This document shows positions 1-3,586 of a DNA stretch of 5,070 bases, piece after piece. Source of the stretch: a candidate division Hyd24-12 bacterium UBA5074 (lineage in GTDB: Bacteria; Fermentibacterota; Fermentibacteria; Fermentibacterales; Fermentibacteraceae); assembly GCA_002414865.1 (NCBI GenBank), contig DIAQ01000067.1, forward strand, positions 10,229 through 15,298, in the 5' to 3' direction. The notes under the pieces are model-generated. The model saw only the letters and a list, made by a program, of their open reading frames with translations. It was not told the DNA's origin and did not search any database. The position numbers and the translations under genes were made by a program. Position 1 is the stretch's first letter. Every line of letters starts with the position of its first letter.

Positions 1-117
1 ATCACGATGGACGTCGAGATCATCAACCCCATCGCCATGGAAGAGGGTCTCCGGTTCGCCATCCGTGAGGGCGGCCGCACCGTCGGTGCAGGCAACGTCG
101 TCAGAATAGACAAGTAG
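1..117 (+). CDS. tuf: Elongation factor Tu, C-terminal end (partial)
   Basis: The window opens inside this gene; 38 codons and the TAG stop are present. The frame reads through NPIAMEEGLRFAIREGGRTV and ends GAGNVVRIDK, which is the last beta-barrel domain (domain 3) of EF-Tu; RFAIREGGRTVGAG is the near-invariant family ending. EF-Tu is the cytoplasmic GTPase that carries aminoacyl-tRNA to the ribosomal A site. The GTPase domain lies outside the window, so its motifs cannot be checked. The last codons include AGA and ATA, which many high-GC bacteria avoid in such a highly expressed gene. The stop lies 8 nt before the rpmG start, and the rpmG ribosome binding site overlaps it, suggesting co-transcription. 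The C-terminus is slightly unusual: most EF-Tu proteins have GAGVV rather than GAGNVV. Confidence 0.96.
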   Translation: MTMDVEIINPIAMEEGLRFAIREGGRTVGAGNVVRIDK

Positions 118-125
118 GTGCGGTT

Positions 126-275
126 GTGAGGGCTATCATCACTCTGGCCTGCGGAGACTGCAAGCAGCGCAACTACAGCACCACCAAGGACAAGCGCAAG
201 CACCCGGACAGGCTCGAGATGAGCAAGTACTGCAGGTTCTGCCGGAAGCACACCGTGCACCGGGAGACGAAGTAG
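126..275 (+). CDS. rpmG: Large ribosomal subunit protein L33 (bL33), zinc-ribbon form
   Basis: This 49-residue protein begins MRAIITLACGDCKQRNYSTT and ends RKHTVHRETK, matching bL33 in length and pattern. Two CxxC pairs (Cys9/Cys12 and Cys36/Cys39) form a complete zinc ribbon, so this is the zinc-binding form, not the cysteine-free paralogue that some bacteria make under zinc limitation. L33 sits near the E site of the 50S subunit. The start is GTG at 126. The sequence AGGTG (116-120) is a plausible ribosome binding site 5 nt upstream, overlapping the tuf stop. The nearby GTG at 118 and TTG at 124 both run into TGA within a few codons. Between tuf and tRNA-Trp/secE is a common place for rpmG. 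No zinc-responsive operator is visible. Confidence 0.96.
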   Translation: MRAIITLACGDCKQRNYSTTKDKRKHPDRLEMSKYCRFCRKHTVHRETK

Positions 276-296
276 CACGAATGGACGAAGCTGTGC

Positions 297-372
297 AGGG
301 CCGTAGCACAACTGGCAGTGCACCGGACTCCAAATCCGGCGGTTGTGGGTTCGAGTCCTACCGGCCCTGCCA
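297..372 (+). tRNA. trnW: tRNA-Trp (anticodon CCA), with encoded 3' CCA
   Basis: A full cloverleaf can be drawn by hand. The acceptor stem 297-303 pairs with 362-368 in seven Watson-Crick pairs. The D stem 306-309 pairs with 318-321. The anticodon stem 323-327 pairs with 335-339, with loop CTCCAAA at 328-334 and anticodon CCA at 330-332, which reads UGG (Trp). The variable loop is 5 nt (340-344). The T stem 345-349 pairs with 357-361, including one G-U, around the loop TTCGAGT. The discriminator is G369, as expected for bacterial tRNA-Trp, and CCA (370-372) is encoded. It lies 21 nt after rpmG and 23 nt before secE on the same strand, so it is probably cut from a long mRNA by RNase P at the 5' end and other RNases at the 3' end. 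Confidence 0.98.
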
Positions 373-395
373 GCCGGTCCATCGAGAGGAGCATC

Positions 396-626
396 GTGGC
401 TGAGGGTGCACACGGCAATTTCCTCGCACGCGCCTTCCGCGCCGTGGTCCAGTTCGTCGTCGAGGTGAAGGCAGAGCTGCTGAAGGTCGCCTGGCCGACC
501 CGCCAGGAGATCGTCTCCTCGACCTGGGTGGTCATCGTGACCGTGATGCTCGTGTCCGTCTGGATCTTTGCCGCGGACACGCTGTCGAACCTGGTCATGG
601 GAGCCCTCATCGGCATTCTCAGGTAG
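396..626 (+). CDS. secE: Preprotein translocase subunit SecE
   Basis: This 76-residue protein has the layout of single-span bacterial SecE. An N-terminal amphipathic stretch (about residues 9-30) leads to the family signature KVAWPTRQE (residues 30-38). One hydrophobic membrane segment follows (about residues 39-60), then a short C-terminal tail. SecE clamps SecY in the inner-membrane SecYEG channel that exports unfolded proteins. The start is GTG at 396, preceded by GAGAGGA (384-390) at 5 nt spacing. The frame stays open upstream to an ATG at 318, but that codon lies inside the tRNA D stem and has no independent support, so it is rejected. The three-span form of SecE found in enterobacteria is not present. 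secE followed by nusG is a conserved pair. Confidence 0.95.
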   Translation: MAEGAHGNFLARAFRAVVQFVVEVKAELLKVAWPTRQEIVSSTWVVIVTVMLVSVWIFAADTLSNLVMGALIGILR

Positions 627-661
627 CCCGGGCCCCAGGGGAGTCCGGCTGAAGGGGAACG
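627..661 (+). other. secE-nusG spacer with imperfect GC-rich stem
   Basis: The sequence from the end of the secE stop can fold imperfectly: AGCC (625-628) pairs with GGCT (647-650), and an inner CCC/GGG pairing lies between. Two or three mismatches interrupt it and no T-run follows, so it is not a terminator. The nusG ribosome binding site AAGGGGA (652-658) lies just after the stem. The structure may be only a by-product of GC-rich sequence. Confidence 0.3.
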
Positions 662-1243
662 ATGGCAGAGAAGGAGACCGGCGAGGTAACCAGCGCTCCT
701 GGAGCCGGGAACGAGAATCTCAAGTGGTACGTCGTGCACTCGTTCTCCGGGTACGAGCAGCGCGTTCTCAAGTTCCTCGAAGGCCCTCTCGCCCTCAAGT
801 TCCCTGACAGGGTGGGTCGAGTCCTCATACCGGTCGAGGAGGTTGCGACCGCCCGTGGCAGCAAGCGCACCACTCGCGAGAAGAAGCTCTATCCCGGATA
901 TGTCTTCGTCCAGCTCGAGATCAGCGAGGAAATGGTGCTCGACATAAGATCCATGGGCAATGTGAGCGGCTTCCCCCCCGGGAACCGGAACTACCCCCAG
1001 CCGCTTTCGGACGAGGAGGTTCGCAGGGTCCTCGGCCAGGCCGACGGGCGGGAGTCTCCCCGGATCGTCAGGGTGCCGTTCGGAGTCGGTCAGACGGTGC
1101 GGGTCATCGAAGGTCCGTTCAACAATTTCTCTGGTGTCGTGGAATCCATCAACCCGGAACGGGGACGGGTCCGGGTCATCTTCACGATCTTCGGCCGCAA
1201 GGCTCCTGTCGAGCTCGACTTCTCGCAGGTCAGGCTCGTCTAG
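662..1243 (+). CDS. nusG: Transcription termination/antitermination factor NusG
   Basis: This 193-residue protein has the two NusG domains. A polar, poorly conserved N-terminal extension (about residues 1-19) comes before the NGN domain (about 20-126). That domain starts KWYVVHSFSGYEQRV and contains the signature YPGYVFVQ (77-84) and the turn NVSGF (100-104). The C-terminal KOW domain (about 138-193) contains VGQTVRVIEGPFNNFSGVVE and ends in the conserved IFGRKAPVELDF. NusG binds the clamp of RNA polymerase to limit pausing; its KOW domain contacts Rho or ribosomal protein S10, linking transcription with termination or translation. ATG 662 has AAGGGGA (652-658) just upstream. No large insertion in the NGN domain is present, so this is housekeeping NusG rather than a specialised paralogue such as RfaH or LoaP. 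Confidence 0.97.
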   Translation: MAEKETGEVTSAPGAGNENLKWYVVHSFSGYEQRVLKFLEGPLALKFPDRVGRVLIPVEEVATARGSKRTTREKKLYPGYVFVQLEISEEMVLDIRSMGNVSGFPPGNRNYPQPLSDEEVRRVLGQADGRESPRIVRVPFGVGQTVRVIEGPFNNFSGVVESINPERGRVRVIFTIFGRKAPVELDFSQVRLV

Positions 1244-1290
1244 CCCCGGCCGCCGTCCCGGTGTCGCAGGCAGTCAGTTGAGTTTCCGCA

Positions 1291-1315
1291 TCCGGCCACT
1301 AACGGGGAGGCCGGA
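1291..1315 (+). promoter_or_regulatory. Hairpin in the rplK leader
   Basis: Within the 90-nt gap between nusG and rplK, TCCGGCC (1291-1297) pairs perfectly with GGCCGGA (1309-1315) around an 11-nt loop that contains the purine run CGGGGA. It lies just before the rplK ribosome binding site (GAGAGGAG, 1321-1328). No T-run follows, so it is not an intrinsic terminator. In Escherichia coli the L11-L1 operon is repressed by L1 binding to a leader RNA just before rplK, and this position fits such a role. However, the full asymmetric-loop structure of an L1 site could not be drawn, so regulation by L1 is only a guess. Confidence 0.4.
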
Positions 1316-1333
1316 CCGGAGAGAGGAGCGTCC

Positions 1334-1759
1334 ATGGCCAAGAAGATCCTGGGCGTGGTGAAGCTGCAGCTTCCCGCAGGCCAGGCCACACCGGCCCCGC
1401 CGGTAGGCCCCGCCCTCGGGCAGTACGGCATCAACCTGCCAGGATTCTGCAAGGACTTCAATGCCCGTACCCAGGGGCAGGAAGGCCTCGTGATCCCGGC
1501 TGTTGTCACCGTATTCGCCGACCGGAGCTTCTCCTTCGAGCTCAAGTCGCCTCCGGCCGCCGTGCTGCTGAAGCGCGCCGCCGGCCTGGCGAAGGGCTCG
1601 GCAGAGCCCAACAGGGCGAAGGTGGGAACCGTGACGATGAGTCAGGTCCGCGAAATCGCGCGGACCAAGATGACCGACCTGAACGCGGCGTCCGAGGATG
1701 CCGCCATGAGGATGGTCCTCGGCACCGCGAGGAGCATGGGGCTGGAGGTGACAGGCTGA
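1334..1759 (+). CDS. rplK: Large ribosomal subunit protein L11 (uL11)
   Basis: At 141 residues this is exactly the usual L11 length. The N-terminal domain carries LQLPAGQATPAPPVGPALGQ (residues 11-30), with the proline-rich segment that thiostrepton-type antibiotics contact in other bacteria. The C-terminal RNA-binding domain includes EPNRAKVGTV (91-100) and ends DAAMRMVLGTARSMGLEV (122-139). L11 binds 23S rRNA at the GTPase-associated centre, next to the L10-L12 stalk, and in many bacteria it is needed for RelA to sense uncharged tRNA. ATG 1334 is preceded by AGGAG (1324-1328) at 5 nt. The last codons contain the ribosome binding site of rplA, and only 4 nt separate the two genes, which suggests translational coupling. 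Confidence 0.98.
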   Translation: MAKKILGVVKLQLPAGQATPAPPVGPALGQYGINLPGFCKDFNARTQGQEGLVIPAVVTVFADRSFSFELKSPPAAVLLKRAAGLAKGSAEPNRAKVGTVTMSQVREIARTKMTDLNAASEDAAMRMVLGTARSMGLEVTG

Positions 1760-1763
1760 GCAT

Positions 1764-2471
1764 ATGGCGAAGATGAGCAAGCGATTCGCCGCAGTGCGCA
1801 CGCAGGTCGATCCCCAGACCCACTATTCCATCGAGCAGGGGATCTCTCTGGTGAAGCAGATGGCGACCGCCAGGTTCGACGAGACCGTCGAGATGGCGGT
1901 GGCCCTCGGGATCGATCCCAAGTTCACCGAGCAGGCCATCAGGGGCACCTGCATACTCCCCCACGGAACGGGCAAGAAGGTCACCGTGCTCGTCTTCGCG
2001 AGGGGCGAGAAGGCCGACGAAGCGCGCGCTGCGGGCGCCGACTTCGTCGGGGACGATGACATGGTGGAGAAGATCACGGGTGGCTGGGTCGCGTTCGACG
2101 TGGTCATCGCCACCCCTGACATGATGAAGACCGTCGGCAAGCTGGGCAGGGTCCTCGGCCCCCGCGGCCTCATGCCCAACCCCAAGACGGGCACCGTCAC
2201 CAACGACATCGCCGCAGCGGTCGGCGAGTCGAAGGGCGGTAAGATAGCGTTCCGGAACGACAAGGCCGGCAATGTGAATGTCCCCATCGGCAAGGCGAGC
2301 TTCGAGGCCAGGGCGCTCGAGGAGAACGCAATGTCCTTCCTGGAGAAGATCATGCAGATGAAGCCCAGCGCGGCGAAGGGCCGCTACATCATGTCCATCT
2401 CGATCTCCTCCACGATGGGCCCCGGTGTCCGTCTCGACGTCAACGATGTCCGCATCAGGCTGAGCCGCTAG
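1764..2471 (+). CDS. rplA: Large ribosomal subunit protein L1 (uL1)
   Basis: This 235-residue protein matches bacterial L1 over its whole length. The L1 signature GKLGRVLGPRGLMPNPKTGT lies at residues 125-144, preceded by GGWVAFDVVIATPDMM (106-121). RGTCILPHGTGK (60-71) and NVPIGKASF (172-180) are further family blocks. L1 forms the mobile stalk on the E-site side of the 50S subunit, helps release deacylated tRNA, and in several bacteria represses its own operon. The start ATG 1764 is the only option because an in-frame TGA occurs at 1749. The ribosome binding site GGAGGTGA (1744-1751) is an excellent anti-Shine-Dalgarno match inside the end of rplK. Its 12-nt distance from the start is longer than usual, so ribosomes finishing rplK may help initiation. 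Confidence 0.98.
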   Translation: MAKMSKRFAAVRTQVDPQTHYSIEQGISLVKQMATARFDETVEMAVALGIDPKFTEQAIRGTCILPHGTGKKVTVLVFARGEKADEARAAGADFVGDDDMVEKITGGWVAFDVVIATPDMMKTVGKLGRVLGPRGLMPNPKTGTVTNDIAAAVGESKGGKIAFRNDKAGNVNVPIGKASFEARALEENAMSFLEKIMQMKPSAAKGRYIMSISISSTMGPGVRLDVNDVRIRLSR

Positions 2472-2491
2472 GCCGGAGTGAGGTATACGCG

Positions 2492-3025
2492 ATGAGCATT
2501 ACCAGATCTCGCAAGGAAGAGACCCTTGCCGGCCTCACGGGCGAGCTCGGCAGGGCCGGGTCGATCATCCTGGCCGACTTCACGGGTATCGACGTCGCCG
2601 GGATGACCCGCCTGCGCAACCAGATGAGGGCTGCGTCGGTCGGTTTCAAGGTCGTCAAGAACACGATTCTGCGCAAGGCGTTCGCGGCATCGCTCGACAT
2701 GGAGGCCCCTGCCGGGGCGGCTGCCGGCCCCACGGCCGTCGCCTGGCATGCCGACGAAGTCCTGCCGGTCCGCATCCTGAAGAAGTTCGCCAGGGAGAAC
2801 AACAACCGCCCGGTCATCAAGGGCGGCCTGGTCGCAGGCCAGGTCCTGTCGGCCGAAGATGTCCTCCGCCTGGCCGACCTGCCGGGGCGCGACGAGCTCC
2901 TCGCCAGGATAGCCGGCTCCATGAACTCGCCCATACAGGGCTTCGTCAACGTGACGGGAGCGGTGCTCCGCAGCTTCCTGAACGCGGTGAACGCAGTGCG
3001 TGAGCAGCGCGAGAGCAGCAATTGA
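2492..3025 (+). CDS. rplJ: Large ribosomal subunit protein L10 (uL10), long-tail type
   Basis: This 177-residue protein has the L10 N-terminal RNA-binding domain, with SIILADFTGIDVAGMTRLRN (residues 24-43), KVVKNTILRKAF (53-64) and GPTAVAW (79-85). The family block LADLPGRDELLARIAGSM (128-145) follows. The C-terminal helix (about 152-173) is the L12-docking element and is longer than in E. coli L10 (165 residues in total). L10 holds L12 dimers on the 50S stalk that recruits translational GTPases. ATG 2492 follows a GGAGTGAGG stretch (2475-2483) at 8 nt. Only 20 nt separate it from rplA, so the large leader RNA that mediates L10 autoregulation in other bacteria is not in this gap. The stop overlaps a TTG at 3022 that opens the rplL frame, but that TTG is not the rplL start. 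Confidence 0.97.
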   Translation: MSITRSRKEETLAGLTGELGRAGSIILADFTGIDVAGMTRLRNQMRAASVGFKVVKNTILRKAFAASLDMEAPAGAAAGPTAVAWHADEVLPVRILKKFARENNNRPVIKGGLVAGQVLSAEDVLRLADLPGRDELLARIAGSMNSPIQGFVNVTGAVLRSFLNAVNAVREQRESSN

Positions 3026-3042
3026 TCGGTAGCGCCACGAAT

Positions 3043-3061
3043 GCGGCCCTCGAAGGGTCGC
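3043..3061 (+). promoter_or_regulatory. Strong hairpin between rplJ and rplL
   Basis: GCGGCCCT (3043-3050) pairs with AGGGTCGC (3054-3061) around the three-base loop CGA. All eight pairs form, one of them G-U. The hairpin lies in the 56-nt spacer and ends 8 nt before the rplL ribosome binding site. No T-run follows, so it is not an intrinsic terminator. It could limit ribosome or nuclease passage, or protect the rplL message from 3'-ward or 5'-ward decay. This would fit the need for several L12 copies per L10, but that role is inference. Confidence 0.6.
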
Positions 3062-3069
3062 GAGCCGTT

Positions 3070-3075
3070 GGAGGA
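3070..3075 (+). promoter_or_regulatory. Ribosome binding site that decides the rplL start
   Basis: GGAGGA (3070-3075) touches ATG 3076 but lies 6-7 nt before ATG 3082, the standard distance. This favours 3082 as the true start of rplL over the in-frame ATG at 3076 and the distant TTG at 3022. Confidence 0.8.
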
Positions 3076-3081
3076 ATGAAG

Positions 3082-3468
3082 ATGGGTGAAGACAAGAAGG
3101 CCCTGGTCATAGAGACCATCTCCGGCATGACGGTTCTCGAGCTCGCCGAGCTCGTGAAAGAGATGGAGACGAAGTTCGGGGTCTCAGCAGCCGCTCCGGT
3201 GGCCGTGGCAGCCGTGGCCGGAGGCGCCGCCTCCGCAGCCCCCGCAGTCGAGGAGAAGACCGAGTTCGACGTCGTCCTCGAGAGCTTCGGCGACAAGAAG
3301 ATCCAGGTCATCAAGGTCCTGCGCGAGCTCACGGGTCTGGGTCTGAAGGAGGCCAAGGACCTCGTCGACGGCGTTCCCTCCAAGATCAAGGAAGGCGTCG
3401 ACAAGACCGAGGCCGAGAACATGAAGAAGCAGCTCGAGGAAGCCGGCGGAACTGTCAAGCTGCAGTAG
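3082..3468 (+). CDS. rplL: Large ribosomal subunit protein L7/L12 (bL12)
   Basis: With the start at ATG 3082 the protein has 128 residues, normal for bL12. The N-terminal dimerisation and L10-binding helices (about 1-33) include MTVLELAELVKEMETKFGVS. A flexible Ala/Val/Gly/Pro hinge follows (about 35-56). The globular C-terminal domain (about 60-128) has FDVVLESFGDKKIQVIKVLR and then LTGLGLKEAKDLVDGVP (83-99), the helix pair that contacts EF-Tu, EF-G, IF2 and release factors. bL12 is the only multicopy ribosomal protein and speeds GTPase factor binding and hydrolysis. The ATG at 3076 would add only two residues; the in-frame TTG at 3022 would add 20 non-family residues. A hairpin precedes the gene and a stem with T-run follows it, the expected spot for setting its level against rpoB. 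Confidence 0.97.
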   Translation: MGEDKKALVIETISGMTVLELAELVKEMETKFGVSAAAPVAVAAVAGGAASAAPAVEEKTEFDVVLESFGDKKIQVIKVLRELTGLGLKEAKDLVDGVPSKIKEGVDKTEAENMKKQLEEAGGTVKLQ

Positions 3469-3483
3469 TGATCTCTCCGGGTC

Positions 3484-3535
3484 GCGGACGAACGGCGGGG
3501 GAAGGTCGGATGCCTTCTCTCGCCTTTTGTCCCGC
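3484..3535 (+). terminator. Extended stem-loop with T-run between rplL and rpoB (probable attenuator and/or RNase III site)
   Basis: GGCGGGGGAAGG (3494-3505) pairs with CCTTCTCTCGCC (3513-3524) in 12 uninterrupted pairs, two of them G-U, around loop TCGGATG. TTTTGT (3525-3530) follows at once, as in an intrinsic terminator. The pairing can continue outward: 3490-3492 pair with 3526-3528 past one mismatch, and GCGGAC (3484-3489) pairs with GTCCCGC (3529-3535) with one bulged C. This gives about 21 pairs in all. The four-T run is short, so termination is probably partial, which rpoB expression requires. In E. coli the same interval holds both a partial terminator and an RNase III cleavage site. 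The extended duplex here could serve either role, but only the pairing is seen directly. Confidence 0.75.
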
Positions 3536-3573
3536 AGCGGGTTCCGGTACGAATAGAGTACGAAGCCAGGCGT

Positions 3574-3579
3574 GAGGAG
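3574..3579 (+). promoter_or_regulatory. Ribosome binding site that decides the rpoB start
   Basis: GAGGAG (3574-3579) lies 7 nt before GTG 3587. The closer GTG at 3579 is out of frame and meets TGA after two codons, and the in-frame GTG at 3605 has no such site. This supports 3587. Confidence 0.85.
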
Positions 3580-3586
3580 TGGCCAG

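Noticed and set aside
275..296. GCAC (275-278) / GTGC (293-296) pairing just before the tRNA
   Set aside because: Only four pairs around a 14-nt loop, which is expected by chance in GC-rich DNA.
318..395. N-terminal extension of SecE starting at ATG 318
   Set aside because: The added 26 codons lie mostly in the tRNA-Trp gene, and a good ribosome binding site precedes GTG 396.
1278..1305. Possible promoter upstream of rplK (TTGAGT)
   Set aside because: No acceptable -10 hexamer occurs at 16-18 nt; the best candidate TAACGG matches in only two positions.
3022..3081. TTG 3022 or ATG 3076 as the rplL start
   Set aside because: The TTG lies at the rplJ stop and adds residues absent from the family. 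ATG 3076 touches its ribosome binding site, while ATG 3082 has ideal spacing.
3527..3559. Possible promoter upstream of rpoB (TTGTCC, then TAGAGT)
   Set aside because: Spacing between the two hexamers is 21 nt, each matches only about 4 of 6 consensus bases, and TTGTCC lies in the terminator-like stem.
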